Part shown: piece by piece, positions 1-11,490 of the stretch
Layout: each line of letters starts with the position of its first letter
Numbering within the stretch: position 1 is the first letter of the stretch
Origin: Merluccius polli
Lineage: Eukaryota > Chordata > Actinopteri > Gadiformes > Merlucciidae
Assembly (NCBI GenBank): GCA_030340625.1
Contig: JAOPHQ010002896.1
Span: 31,001 to 95,000 of the forward strand
Direction of reading: 5' to 3'
DNA length: 64,000 bases
Made by a program: the position numbers and the translations under genes
Notes under the pieces: generated by a model
The model's database searches: none
What the model saw: only the letters and a program-made list of their open reading frames with translations
Told to the model about the DNA's origin: nothing

Positions 1-116
1 GCGCGTCACGTAGGCCCATTAGTCATATTCAATATTTCCTCAACAACCACACTGCTCCTAATGTGGGTGCTGGGGGTGGGGGTGTGTGGGAGTGTTTGAG
101 TGTGTACGGTTACTTG

Positions 117-121
117 TGTGT

Positions 122-153
<32 letters not shown>

Positions 154-185
154 ATTTGAGTGTGTGTGTGTGTGTGTGTGTATTT

Positions 186-238
<53 letters not shown>

Positions 239-339
239 TTTGAGCGTGTTCAGGGTTAGGTTTGTTTTTGAGGGTGTGTTTGCCTCGCTCTGTTTGTGTG
301 TGTGTGTGTGTATTTGAGTGTGTGTGTGTGTGTGTATTT

Positions 340-378
<39 letters not shown>

Positions 379-748
379 TTAGAGCGTGTTCAGGGTTAGG
401 TTTGTGTTTGAGGGTGTGTTTGCCTCGCTCTGTTTGTGTGCGTGTGTGTGTGTATTTGAGTGTGTGTGTGTGTGTGTGTCTGTGTGTATTTAAGTGTGTG
501 TGTGTGTGTGTCTGTGTGTATTTGAGTGTGTGTGTGTGTGTGTGTGTGTGTATTTGAGTGTGTGTGTGTGTGTGTCTGTGTGTATTTTGAGTGTGTGTGT
601 GTGTGTATTTGAGTGTGTGTGTGTGTGTGTGTCTGTGTGTATTTTGAGTGTGTGTGTGTGTGTATTTGAGTGTGTGTGTGTGTGTGTGTGTGTATTTGAG
701 TGTGTGTGTGTGTCTGTGTGTATTTTGAGTGTGTGTGTGTGTGTATTT

Positions 749-789
<41 letters not shown>

Positions 790-838
790 TGTTTGAGTGT
801 GTTCAGGGGTCAGTTTGTGTTTGAGTGTGTGTTTTGGG
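117..838. repeat. (TG)n microsatellite with higher-order TATTTGAG structure
   Basis: Long GT runs are punctuated by TATTTGAG, giving a compound repeat. A longer unit that starts CGCGCATGTT and contains GTTCAGGGTTAGG appears at 231-300 and again at 371-440, with a third partial copy from about 780 to 838. The array therefore grew in roughly 140-bp steps as well as by 2-bp slippage. The open frames on both strands (Cys/Val on plus, Thr/His on minus) follow from the dinucleotide and are not genes. Confidence 0.95.
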
Positions 839-905
839 GTCGTGAACCACTTCATAATAATTGTGTGATTTCGGATGCGAAAGACGTCAGATGACTTCTG
901 ATTCC

Positions 906-1318
906 TGTGTCTCCTAGACAGAGCTTTTTGTTTCCTATGCTAGCTCTCTGTGTCTCCTATGCGCCCATTTGTGTCCCCTATGCTAGCTGTATTCGTTTCC
1001 TATGCTAGCCCTCTGTGCTTGTACGCTAGCTCTCTATGTTGCCTATAGAGCTCTTTGTGTTGCCTATGCTAGTTCTGTGCGTTTCCTATGCTAGCTCTCT
1101 ATGCTAATAGAGCTTCCTCGTGTTTCCTATGCTAGCTCTGCGTTTGCTAACTGAGCTCTCCGTGTTTCCTACGCTAACTCTGTATTTCCTATGCTAGCTC
1201 TGTTTGTTTCCCCAAGTTAGCTCTTTGTTTTCTGTACTAGCTCTTTCCTACAGCGGCTCTGTTTCCGATGCTAACTCTGTTGGTTTCCCACTGAGCTCTG
1301 CTGTTTGCTCGCTATGCC
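906..1318. repeat. imperfect minisatellite, TTTCCTATGCTAGCTCT type
   Basis: A degenerate unit of about 20-25 bp built on TTTCCTATGCTAGCTCTC is repeated roughly 17-20 times with variable spacing. Many copies keep the GCTAGC palindrome. Divergence rises toward the right end. Confidence 0.85.
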
Positions 1319-1329
1319 AGCTGACAGCC

Positions 1330-2700
1330 GCTCCCAGCTAGTCATCTTTATTCTGCTCCAAGCGTCTCCAAGCTGCTCGGCCCAAAATCAACCATGGCAG
1401 ATCTAGCCTTGTTAGCGGCTACCGGTATGGGACTCGCCATGTCGGGGATACTGTGTGTGTGTGTTTGTGTGCCGTATTGTGAATTCATTATTCCAGAGCC
1501 AATATTAAGTAGATACTGAATCAAGCATGCAGGGAATTTTAAAGTCTACATTTATTTTAAAGAAATACAAAGGACCACTATGAGAAGTAGAGCTAGTGCG
1601 CAGCTAAGTTACACAAATAAGCACATACTCTTAAAGCTACCAGTAGGCTACCAACCGTTATGTTGAGTATAATATACAGTTTACAATCATTTAAACGTTT
1701 GATCAGTTCCCTCGTATAAAAGAGGCACACGACATCAATAAGACGTATCTGGATGAAAGTTAAATAAAATAAATACAACTCGGAGAGCGCTCAGTGTGTT
1801 GGTTGTAGGTACAGATCCAATAGTAACTCTTCTCCAGTCTGAAGGTTTCAGCAAAGTACAGAGAATGGCTTTTAGTTAATAGGCCCATGAAAAAAAACCC
1901 TCTCCAGTTCAAGGCTAAATTCACTCTCCAGAAGACCTGTTTGTTATGCATGAGCACAGTGCGCGGCAATGGTTAACATCCCCGATGATTATTCATGTTA
2001 TTCATGGGAGAGACGGGTCGGAGACATTTCTTCTTAAACTAATTATACTGTGACTGCTTTAGTCAGCCTTTTACTCCCCACACACAGCGCTACAGGGTTT
2101 CCCAGGCACAGCAAGCTGGGGAGGAGAGTCGCATAGCGATGATGTCACAGGAAGCCAGTGAAACGCTGAAATGACCTCCGACACGTGCAATGAAACGGTC
2201 ACTCGGGTCGGACACTCGGGCAACATCCGTCGAGCCCGAGTTCGCCGACATAAATACCTTTTCATCATTTTTTACTTTATGTTGTGTTTGTGTCGTGAAA
2301 CGTGCTGTAACAACTTTGTAGTTGCCATTCAGTTGATTTGTGCTGGGTAGACGTCTCTGCGAGCATGCGGTACGAGCCTACTCCTCCCGTCTCTTTTAAA
2401 GCGTGCTAATCTGTTAAATCAGCTGCGGTAGTGTCTGGTGGGAAACCATGCATGTACATGGCCCTCCGCCAAACACGATTGCCCATGTATGCTCTAGGTG
2501 GATAGATAAAGGTTATAAAATAACAAGAAATGTTGTAAAACCGAATTATTTCTGTTACCGTATCAGCAGACAGAAACATTGCCGTACAAACATCAGTTTG
2601 CTGCGGGCATCCATGTTTTCCCGAGCAGATGCACTGGGGCGCATTTGGACTGGAAGTGGCGAAAACCGACTCTGAACTATCGACGTCTGACTTGCAATTG
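1330..2700. other. unique DNA, no gene recognised
   Basis: There is no tandem repeat beyond a short TG run near 1453-1470. ATG at 1394 has a good CCATGG context but its frame runs into the TG run and stops after about 41 codons. The minus-strand frame at 2406-2747 has no recognisable domain and its first codons lie in the neighbouring C/CA run. I see no supportable gene. Confidence 0.6.
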
Positions 2701-2718
2701 ATTGCAGTATTAATTGCA

Positions 2719-2749
<31 letters not shown>

Positions 2750-2750
2750 A
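2719..2750. repeat. poly-C (17) joined to (AC)n
   Basis: A run of 17 C passes directly into (AC)n. The same C-to-CA junction recurs at 44473. Confidence 0.95.
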
Positions 2751-2759
2751 ATGTTCTTT

Positions 2760-4020
2760 TTAACAAAACAAAAGGTCTAAAAGTGCATATAAAAAGAAAA
2801 TCTTATATTAGCTACTGGTCATCTATAAAATAGTTGACAGGACTGTCTGGAGTCTGAAACTACAAAGCTGAACTGGAGAATGGATTAGGTAATTATGTAA
2901 AGTATGATCAATAAAAGTCATGATATATTTTATTTTCCCCACTAGATCGATACTCGAGTTTTGTCCCCTGTTTCAGAGGCAGGCGGACGGCGTCTCCAAA
3001 CACACATGATGAGGACAAATGGATCAGCGCAGGTACCTTCGTCTCGTTCCCCGCAAAACAACTTATAAATAGTTTTCTGTTTGGAACAAATCTGTTTCAC
3101 CAGCCAGCAATATGGCGGTTGGGAGGGCGCTTAACCAAGCATTAATCCAGGAGGGAACTTGAGAACACTGTCATTTTTATCTATTAACCCCCACCCACCC
3201 AGCTCTCTCAGCCGATGAGGTATGTTTTCATGAAATATGAGGCCGGGACAATCGTACCTCGTGAGTCTTATTGAAACAGATGAGGCCTGTGTTATATTTG
3301 TAAAGCTGTTCTGTAAACACTCACTTCATCACCAAAACTAAACTTTCACCTAAATAAAACGGCAAGATGACATTTTGAGTTAAATCCAAAGAATACAACA
3401 ATGTCTTTATATTCATTATGAATAAACAATCTCTTTGTTTCTTTATTGGAAAGAGGAGTGAAACAACTTGTTGTTTGGTGTATGATAATTAAGTCCTTGG
3501 TGGAAAAGCAGTGTGGTTGTTTTTGGTGTTTGTTATTGTCTTACTCCCCTGGTGATGGGTGCTTTTATTTTGAAGGGGAGGCTGAGAGACATTTCGCAGG
3601 ATGAGGTAATGCAATAGTGTGGCAATTTAATCCCACCTTTTCCGATCTGTATGTATTTTAATGGGAAGACATTTTGCTGGCAAATGTTGGGCGGATATTT
3701 AGAATAATTGTAATTGTGTTGCCTGTTGGTAGATCGGGAGGGAATCATTTTAGTGTTGTTCAAGATCGTTTTCTAAATAAGGAATTCATATGACTTGGCA
3801 AGCTTTCATTTTATATCCTCAATGGTTGGTCCCTATCATATTTCATCTACGAATATATATTTAGTATTATCGTTTAACTACTGTATGTTTCTTCACTCGG
3901 GAAAGAAAGAGAGCGACAGGACTCGTTTGTCCCCAGCTTCCTTTGACATCAAAACTGTAATTCTGCTTCTCGTGGTCGTACCTGTCATGTGTGAATTTTA
4001 GTTCAACAAATGGCTATTTG
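2760..4020. other. AT-rich unique DNA, no gene recognised
   Basis: This stretch has no tandem repeat and no open frame with convincing coding character. Short AT-rich blocks such as 3360-3480 look like ordinary intronic or intergenic DNA. Confidence 0.6.
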
Positions 4021-4030
4021 AAGATACAGC

Positions 4031-4050
4031 TTCTCTCTCTCTCTCTCTCC
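4031..4050. repeat. short (CT)n
   Basis: About nine CT dinucleotides inside a pyrimidine-rich stretch. Confidence 0.9.
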
Positions 4051-4262
4051 TTTTCTCTGTGTAAGGAGCTGATCAAAGAGTGTATAAATGAGTTGCTGTC
4101 AAACTTCCCCAAGTGAACTTGGAGAAACGTAACATAAGTCATTTGTCAGCCAGCGTGGGACCCGCTGACACTGGAAATACTTCTTTTCTACACTCTGTTG
4201 GAAAATAGCCTATACTGTCACATTTCCAATGAACATAACTAGCCCCACTGCTCACACAGGCG

Positions 4263-4276
4263 CCCCCCCCCCCCCC
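4263..4276. repeat. poly-C run
   Basis: Fourteen consecutive C. Confidence 0.9.
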
Positions 4277-4400
4277 TGAAAACACCCACCACAACTCCCC
4301 CTGTTAAAGATGTTATTCTCAGCACTTTCCCTTCTGTTGTACACCCACTGAGGTAAACATAATAGGAAATGGCAGAACTGTGCTTGCGCTCCCCGTGCCC

Positions 4401-4458
4401 TGGAGGTGGTGGAGGTGGTGGAGGTGGAGGTGGTGGTGGTGGCGGTGGGGGGGGGGGG
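4401..4458. repeat. (GGT/GGA)n ending in poly-G
   Basis: GGAGGTGGT trinucleotide repeats end in a G run of about 12. The minus-strand Pro-rich frame across it is an artefact. The tract could form a G-quadruplex. Confidence 0.9.
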
Positions 4459-4666
4459 ACACACGCGGTGTATGCTCTCGCCCAGTGGGAGTGACGGCCC
4501 ACCTGACCCTGTGTGTTTCCGTGAGTCTGGGCGTAGCTTAGCTCCCGAGGAAAGGGTTTGCCTTAGAAGTTCACAGTTGCCGGAGCAAGATGGACAGCCA
4601 GGCCGTAGGAAGGGGAAAAAACTCGACTTTCTTTCTGTACTGTCGACTATTTATATCTAGGGGGGG

Positions 4667-4860
4667 GCGGGCAGGGTGGTGGAGTGGTTGTTTAAGTCCC
4701 AGCAAGGGTCCTGGGTTTCGAACCGCAATGTCTGCTGTGTAGCTGTAGGCATACTTGAGCAAGATGCTCAAGTATATCTTATATATACCTGCTCCTTAAT
4801 GACATGCATCTGAACTCACTGTGCGTCACTATGACTAAAAGTGTCTGCTTAATAACTCAA
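4667..4860 (+). mobile_element. tRNA-derived SINE, family A, copy 1
   Basis: The head has tRNA-like promoter boxes: GTGGTGGAGTGGTT resembles an A box and GGGTTTCGAACC a B box. The body (GTAGGCATACTTGAGCAAG, then CCTGCTCCTTAATGACATGC) is shared with copies at 17668-17817, 27066-27246 and 38734-38880. The tail AAAGTGTCTGCTTAATAA matches the widespread fish tail AAAAGCGTCTGCTAAATG. The family name is not assigned. Confidence 0.75.
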
Positions 4861-5155
4861 TATTAAAATAGAAAAGTGCTCTCCACTCCGTGTGTCTCCT
4901 TACTTGTGTATTGTTGTTGGGCTGAAGCCAGGTTTGTACTAGCTGAATCGACTACATCTCCCAGCGGTCCCTCAGGCCACACTCAGTGTGTGTTTAAATT
5001 GGTTCCTGTATTTGAATGTGCGATGCCTGTCATCCGACCAATCAAGAGGAGGCGGTGAAGGACTCTTGACAACATGGTGCTTCAGCCCTACTCTGATTGG
5101 GATCTGATTGTTGGACTCTAACAGAATAATAATCCAAGCAGTCTCATTATCCCAC

Positions 5156-5470
5156 TGAGGAGATGAAATTGAGCTGAGACTGTAATTCTGGCGATTAGCC
5201 TGAAACACAAAAAGCTCATCCATGGAACATGTGGGGAAGAGGGCAGGTTGGAACGGACGTAGTCTCGCACAGCCAGACCTGTCTTCACACTTGGGTTTAG
5301 CGCTGTGCCAGTGCTGGAGAAAGGTCTGGATGAAGCCACTATTATTCTGGTATAGGGATGTCTTGTTTAAACCAATCACAATCGCTGAGCCCAGGATGAA
5401 GCGCCCTGGGAGGCGAGCCCTGGCATCAAAAGTCAAAGTCCCCGCAAAAGAAAACGCCACATAAAACAGA
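5156..5470. mobile_element. dispersed DNA repeat (probable non-autonomous element)
   Basis: The text TCTCGCACAGCCAGACCT, then a loop with GCGCTGTGCCAGTGCTGG, then GAGAAAGGTCTGG forms a stem-loop near 5273-5331. With AACCAATCACAATCG downstream this resembles, from memory, a repeat common in fish genomes. A 171-codon minus-strand frame (5487 to 4972) starts with a signal-peptide-like stretch but overlaps this repeat, so I do not call a gene. Confidence 0.45.
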
Positions 5471-5579
5471 AAAAGACGTCTGTCCACTATGTGATTTGCT
5501 ATTTTCAGCGTGTAGGTTGCTAGCTCAGAGCTTGTTGTTTCACGTAGCGACGGGGACTTTGAAAACGGTAACTAGGATG

Positions 5580-5872
5580 GACTACAGACAGGATGCTAGG
5601 AGACAGACTAGGACACTAGTAGAAGGGCTAGGAGACTAGCAGATGGACTCAAGAGACTAGTAGATGGGCTAGGACACTAGTAGATGGGCGAGTACACTAG
5701 GAGCTGGGCTAGGAGACAAGGAGATGGGCTAGAGGACAAGGAGATGGGCTAGGAGATGGGCTAGGAGACTAGGAGATGGGCTAGGAGACTAGGTGATGGG
5801 CTAGGAGACTAGGTGATGGGCTAGGACACTAGGAGATGGGCCAGGACAATAGGAAACAGAAGTAGAATAACA
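5580..5872. repeat. minisatellite, GGGCTAGGAGACTAGGAGAT type
   Basis: About 14 imperfect copies of a 20-bp unit. Its reverse complement contains CTCCTAG and GTCTCCTAG, the motifs of the separate array at 13311-13548. Confidence 0.9.
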
Positions 5873-5999
5873 AGGAGGACACTAGGGACGAAGGAACTAG
5901 TGGAAGGAATGTTTCTGAGGTGGAGATGTGAAGGCTGTTGCCACGGTAATTGGGACCATAGCTCTCGTTATCAGCCCAGACACAGAGGAGGCCTTTGTG

Positions 6000-6560
6000 G
6001 AAGACACTGACCTACCCCAGCCTTTCTCCTCGCCCTCCCTCACCTCCTCTCTCCTCGCATCCTCCTCGGCCTCCTCTATTCTTATGCTCTCTTCCCTCTT
6101 TCTCTCTTGGCGTTCTTAACATCTTTTGTTATGCTGTCTGTTCCCCTCCTCGCCGCGCACTCGCTCACTCCTCATTACTCCCCTTCACCTCCCCTTTATC
6201 ATTATTTTCAAAGTCTCTTTCTTCTTTCACCCACTATTTTCCTCCATATTTGATGTCTGGCCTTTTTTTTTAAACATTATTTTTTTTCTCTCCCTGCTTC
6301 CTCCACGTGTCAATCTCCCTCTCTTCCACCCTCCCTATCTCCTCGCGATCTCTCTCTCTTTCCTCTTCTCTCCTTTTTCCTTTGTCCTCCACCCCTCCAT
6401 CTCTATCTAGTCCTCCCTCTGTTCTTTCCACTCCTCTCTGTCTCCGTCTCTTTCTCCCCCCCCCCCCACCCTCTATCTCTCTCTCGCTCTCCTTCTCTGT
6501 CGCTCCCCATTTCCATATCTCTTTATGCATTACACTTTCTCTCAAGCTCCTCTCTTTCTA
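6000..6560. repeat. pyrimidine-rich tract
   Basis: Almost pure C/T on the plus strand, mostly CTCTCC, TCCTCC and CCCTC mixtures, with a C run near 6456-6467. The overlapping Ser/Pro/Leu frames are compositional. Confidence 0.85.
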
Positions 6561-6738
6561 AATTCAATTTAAATTGCTTCATTGGCCTGACATTTTTTTT
6601 ATTGTCAAAGCATATACCAATATAATACCACTAAAACATAAGAACTGTTAGTAAATAACAACAACAAAATGATAATGGTTATGATAATACATATGAATCA
6701 ACACAGAACAATCTACTATCCTTATCTTTCTATCAGCT

Positions 6739-6740
<2 letters not shown>

Positions 6741-6796
<56 letters not shown>
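6741..6796. repeat. (CT)n microsatellite
   Basis: About 28 nearly perfect CT repeats. Confidence 0.95.
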
Positions 6797-6802
<6 letters not shown>

Positions 6803-7175
6803 CATTTAGTTGGTGTCTAACATGGCCACTTCCAGACCTCCGAGTGCGTTCCTGTTTCTGTGTTTCTGATTGGTACCGGTCCAGATCTTCCGCCACGTTG
6901 GTTCAGTTTTGTCTTCCCTTCATTGATTCCACCTGCTGCTCTCACGATTTATCGTCCTCTCTCCTCCCCCCCCCTGATTGCGGGAGGGCCTTTGCTCTCT
7001 TGCTTGCCTCACTTTGTCACATTCTGTGTTTCAGGGCCGGTATGTTGGGATATGGATATAGGGATATTTACCAGGCGGCGGACAAAAGACGGCCGCAGTC
7101 ACACATGACCCAACAATCCCCTGCTAATTAAATATATGGTTCAGTCCTTTGGTTATGCAACGTTGTATTAAAGCA

Positions 7176-7193
7176 CCTCTCTCTCTCTCCCTC

Positions 7194-7223
<30 letters not shown>
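7176..7223. repeat. (CT)n microsatellite, interrupted
   Basis: CT repeats interrupted by CCC. The flanks from 6800 to 7700 hold no other feature I can support. Confidence 0.9.
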
Positions 7224-7226
<3 letters not shown>

Positions 7227-7795
7227 GTAGAGCTCCATAGACAACATGACAAAGCGGTAGGCTAATTAGCATACAGTAGCACGACGGGATAATGGTTCCC
7301 GGCGAATTAGCTTAGGGCTAGGTCGTGTCAGAGAGCTCATTTAAAAGGCTAGTTGGTTTGGTATCACAGCTGTGATGATATGCTTAGCGCTGGAGCCCAG
7401 GGCCAAGTGCTGAAATATCAACAAACACATCTACAAGGAGCCCAAATGAAGAGGACCACTCACTCTCCACGTCTCATATTCTTGGGTTTGTCCAGGGTAA
7501 AATACAGCACAATGACTGACACATTAATTGGAAAATGTTTGAGTGTAACTCGAGGCACACCAAAGAATATCATTTTAGAAAATTCATTCTTGGAAGCTGA
7601 ATGATCACTTGGTACACTAGCGGTCTCTCCCTCAATGCAGAAGACCATATTATGTGATAGTATGGAGTGTTAAATGCTAAACTGACAAGTCATAACCAAT
7701 CAGCTGTCTTCCTCGAAACCCAGCGGTGTCAAAATCAATCTATGCAGGGGCCACATCCAAAAATGATAACTATAGCTTTGAGGGCCATATATACA

Positions 7796-7796
<1 letters not shown>

Positions 7797-7828
<32 letters not shown>
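7797..7828. repeat. (TA)n microsatellite
   Basis: About 15 TA repeats. Confidence 0.95.
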
Positions 7829-7829
<1 letters not shown>

Positions 7830-8091
7830 TCTTATAATGAATACTACAGGAGGTGATACAGTAAGTAAACCTATTTAATCAAAAACAATGGCTATTTAAC
7901 AAGAAATAAATGACTAACTTTGAAGGGACAAAGTGAAACAGTTCCTTTTTATCAGATAGATATCAATATTTGAGTCAGTGTGACAGGACTCAAACCACTT
8001 AATCATCTCAACAAATCTACTTTGCTTTAGACCAGGTGCTATGCATACCATTTTATTTTCCCTTAAGATCTGTCTGAAGCTTTTTAAAAAT

Positions 8092-8135
8092 AAATGTGCC
8101 ATTTAGCAGACCAAGTTCTGCTAAATGGCACATTT
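8092..8135. repeat. perfect 19-bp inverted repeat (hairpin)
   Basis: AAATGTGCCATTTAGCAGA at 8092-8110 is the exact reverse complement of 8117-8135, with the 6-nt loop CCAAGT. It lies about 130 bp before the 36-bp array, inside the possible 7721-9175 element. Confidence 0.95.
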
Positions 8136-8263
8136 GGCACAGTCAGTTTTTTGTAGTTGTTTGCATGGCAATTTGTGATGAATCGCGAGGCTGCCTATGT
8201 AGTCGCTGCTTGAGGTTACAACGTTGCCGATGCAAAACCAGGAGTCCAACTGAATGCACCTCA

Positions 8264-8947
8264 GTAGGGTTAGGGTTAGTATGCATCCTTGGGTATAGCG
8301 TAGGGTTAGGGTTAGTATGCATCCTTGGATATAACGTAGGGTTAGGGTTAGTATGCATCCTTGGATATAGTGTAGGGTTAGGGTTAGTATGCATCCTTGG
8401 GTATAGCGTAGGGTTAGGGTTAGTATGCATCCTTGGATATAGCATAGGGTTAGGGTTAGTATGTATCCTTGGATATAGCATAGGGTTAGGGTTAGTATGC
8501 ATCCTTGGATATAGTGTAGGGTTAGGGTTAGTATGCATCCTTGGATATAGCATAGGGTTAGGGTTAGTATGCATCCTTGGATATAGTGTAGGGTTAGGGT
8601 TAGTATGCATCCTTGGATATAACGTAGGGTTAGGGTTAGTATGCATCCTTGGATATAGCATAGGGTTAGGGTTAGTATGCATCCTTGGGTATAACGTAGG
8701 GTTAGGGTTAGTATGCATCCTTGGATATAACGTAGGGTTAGGGTTAGTATGCATCCTTGGGTATAGCGTAGGGTTAGGGTTAGTATGCATCCTTGGATAT
8801 AACGTAGGGTTAGGGATAGTATGCATCCATGGATATAGCGTAGGGTTAGGGTTAGTATGCATCCTTGGATATAGCGTAGGGTTAGGGTTAGGATGCATCC
8901 TTAGATATAACATAGGGTTAGGGTTAGGATGCATCCTTGGATATAGC
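8264..8947. repeat. 36-bp minisatellite containing GGGTTAGGGTTA
   Basis: Nineteen consecutive 36-bp units each begin GTAGGGTTAGGGTTAG and continue with TATGCATCCTTGG and TATA(G/A)(C/T). Each unit carries two telomere-type TTAGGG motifs. Because 36 is a multiple of 3, both strands stay open (a 12-residue peptide repeat on each). With no start context, splice signal or domain, I treat the frames as by-products. The last two units and unit 16 have diverged most. Confidence 0.95.
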
Positions 8948-9179
8948 TACGCTTTCATGTGGCCGTGAGGGGGAAGGTGGTGTATCGCACACAGCACCCG
9001 CATATAGGAACACATTTGCAATGCTTGCTGGGACATGTAGTGCCACAGATGGCGGGAGTTAAAGATGCACACCAAAATTAATTCTCAACTCTCTCTCTGA
9101 AAACTCAAATGATTGCAGGGCCAGGTAGGATTTGGCCGAGGGCCTGACTTGGCCTTGTGTTGGACACTTGTGCTGTAAC

Positions 9180-11300
9180 CACATACTCCAGGTTGTATTT
9201 CCTGTCTCCATGAGGAGATGTTTCATTCACAACACATATGAAGTTATTTCTGTCAGACATGATAAGATGCGATAATGAAACATGGTTTAATTAGGACTGT
9301 CATAGCGTACAAATTGAGGTTGAGCAGGCGGCAGATTACACATTTAGGATACTAGAAGACGCACATTACTAACATAACATAAGATAACATAAAGGTTGTT
9401 ACAAGAATGTCACCCTGGGCATAGCTACCCACAATACTATAGTCTACCCTTCTCCTATCTAATCCCCTTTAAACACTGACATAGGCCAGGCTTAAATAGG
9501 CTATCCACTAGCTACACTAATAAGCCAAACCAAAATCGTATAGGAATCAATTAATAACAGTAATATACTTATACAGTTAAAACTCACATCTCTCTCCGCT
9601 TTACAGGACAATGTTTATGTGTTGCTTGGCGACAGTGCAGTCCCAGTGACATTCAGTATAACAGCACTCCCTCTTGTGTAATATTGCTTAAACAATATAT
9701 ATATAATTACTAGATAATATAAACATACTATAATTAAATTCAGTCAGCAATGGCCTACATGTCATATACACATTTTTCCCACAATAGAAAATACCCCTTT
9801 CCCTGAAATGACAATGGTCTGATCCAGTACGGTCACATGACATACATACAAAACTAATCCGGCACTTGCCCTTTAATGCGGGAGAACTGCGGTGAGTATG
9901 AATGACTGAAGTTGTGTTATTACTGACTACTGCTAGCGGTTACCGAATGCTATGGTTGGACATGAATAATGCATGAAACACAAAAGAAAGAAATTATCAC
10001 GGATGTAAATAGTCACGATGCCCCCACTTAACCTGTAAATTGTGCTGGCTACAAATAAACAGAGATCTTTTACTTGCGCTGTCTGTAGTGCTGTCAGCCC
10101 GCTAGTGATGATAGCGCAATGCCTCATCACTAGGTCCTTTTATTAGTTTAACCAGCTCCTTTTCACAGGTTCACTGTAAAATAGTACCCGTAAAAAGACG
10201 CAAGTAGCAAAGTGTTATATTGTAAAGCGTAATGAAATGGTTTTGGTTTTCAGCAGGATAGCTGAACAACCGATAATATATATAAATATCGCTTAACACG
10301 AAAATGCATTAAGAAGTTGTTGAATTCCAGCATTTGAAAGTAAAAACAACAACCCTGGTTCCAGATTGGGCTGTCTTGATTAATACATGTCCAACATTGA
10401 GTATCTTCTACCGTCGAGGAAGAGTAAACAACGAGCATTTTCACTGAGCCGGTTTTTGACATGCTTTGGCAGATTAGGGGCTTGTGAAGGAAGATGTTCA
10501 TTGGCCTGACTCTGACAGCCATAGTGCTCTCCAAAACACAAAGCCCTGTGTTCCAGCAGAGGGAAAATGAAATCCCTGATTTAATCTGTCTCTACAAGTT
10601 ATTATTAAAAGCACAAATCATAATTGCGTGTTCATATCTTGTTATGTGATTATTTTCATTTGGTCCTTTTTTTTTTCCTGTTCAAGATAAACCTTTCTGA
10701 TACAGGGATTATATTCTTCTATCAGATAAATAACAAGTAGAATAATAAAAGACAGATAAGATATAAGCGCATCTGGCAGAACGGTGTTTTACTATTTGCA
10801 CATCGTGTGAGAGCCGGATCAAAAACCCAATCCTGTCCCCTTTTTCCACCAAAATTAGCAGGTTGTTTGCAGGGAAAATGCGAGAAAACCCGCTAAAAAT
10901 AGGCCATTGACTCTTTTCCCATTGCCAGTAGACGAGTATGCCTTTCGACATCACAAACATGTGGGAAAACAGGGTTAGCGAACAGTAGAAAGCAGCATGA
11001 AGGCCAGTGAAAATGTCACGGTGGTTACCTCTTTTTATATGTCACTTATTCAGTCTCTCTTTCAAACTGGCTGCCGAATTATTTGGAACGATGATCCTGC
11101 TGTTCCTGTCTATTCACGCTCCGACCTCCAGGACTTCATCACTGGTCATAGCACCGTGCCAGAAAAAGGGTAGAAAATGAGAGTGTCCACCCGGGTGTCA
11201 TGTTTCCATCACTGCGAATCGGAGCTGGAGGCGATAAATAACCTTGACTACCGTAGAGTAATTTGTCCCGGGAATAAATGCCGAGTGTAACCTTTCCCAC
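9180..11300. other. AT-rich unique DNA, no gene recognised
   Basis: No tandem repeat and no convincing exon were found. Minus-strand frames at 10250-10534 and 10709-10960 lack recognisable domains. The block 10200-11280 has the even composition of conserved non-coding sequence, but conservation cannot be judged from one genome. Confidence 0.5.
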
Positions 11301-11310
11301 TAAAGCCAGA

Positions 11311-11340
11311 TGTTAGTGGGTGTTAGTGGGTGTTAGTGGG
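11311..11340. repeat. 10-bp triplication TGTTAGTGGG
   Basis: Three exact head-to-tail copies. Confidence 0.9.
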
Positions 11341-11420
11341 TTTGTCCAGTGGGGAAGGGACTCTAGATGCACTCCTCTGCCCACTTCATCAGCTCACTTC
11401 ATCTTTCTCTCTTACTCTTA

Positions 11421-11423
11421 TCT

Positions 11424-11490
<67 letters not shown>
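11421..11490. repeat. (CTTT)n microsatellite
   Basis: About 17 uninterrupted tetranucleotide copies. The Leu/Ser/Phe frames across it are artefacts. Confidence 0.95.

Larger units (their letters stand above)
7721..9175. mobile_element. possible hAT-like DNA element enlarged by an internal minisatellite
   Basis: The left end CAGCGGTGTCAAAATCAATC followed by GGGGCCACATCCA, and the right end (GGGCCAGG, TTGGCCGAGGGCC, then GTGTTGGACACTTGTGCTG), resemble the two ends of a repeat common in fish whose termini read roughly CAGxGGTGTCAAAC and GTTTGACACC. The ends match each other only loosely and I found no clean 8-bp duplication. The interior holds a TA repeat, a hairpin and the 36-bp array. No transposase frame remains. 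Confidence 0.4.

Noticed and set aside
110..855. Open frames of 84-226 codons rich in Thr/His or Cys/Val across the first kilobase
   Set aside because: These are translations of (TG)n/(CA)n. The same pattern occurs at 12762-13055, 36457-37400, 40584-41087 and 44376-44811.
1394..1520. ATG in a strong CCATGG context reading MADLALLAATGMG
   Set aside because: The frame runs into a TG repeat and stops after about 41 codons, with no donor or promoter signal.
2406..2747. 113-codon minus frame
   Set aside because: Its start lies in the poly-C/CA junction and the rest matches no known domain.
4972..5487. 171-codon minus frame with a hydrophobic start and several N-glycosylation-type triplets
   Set aside because: It overlaps a dispersed DNA repeat with a stem-loop, and no domain is recognisable. 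I judge it a chance frame.
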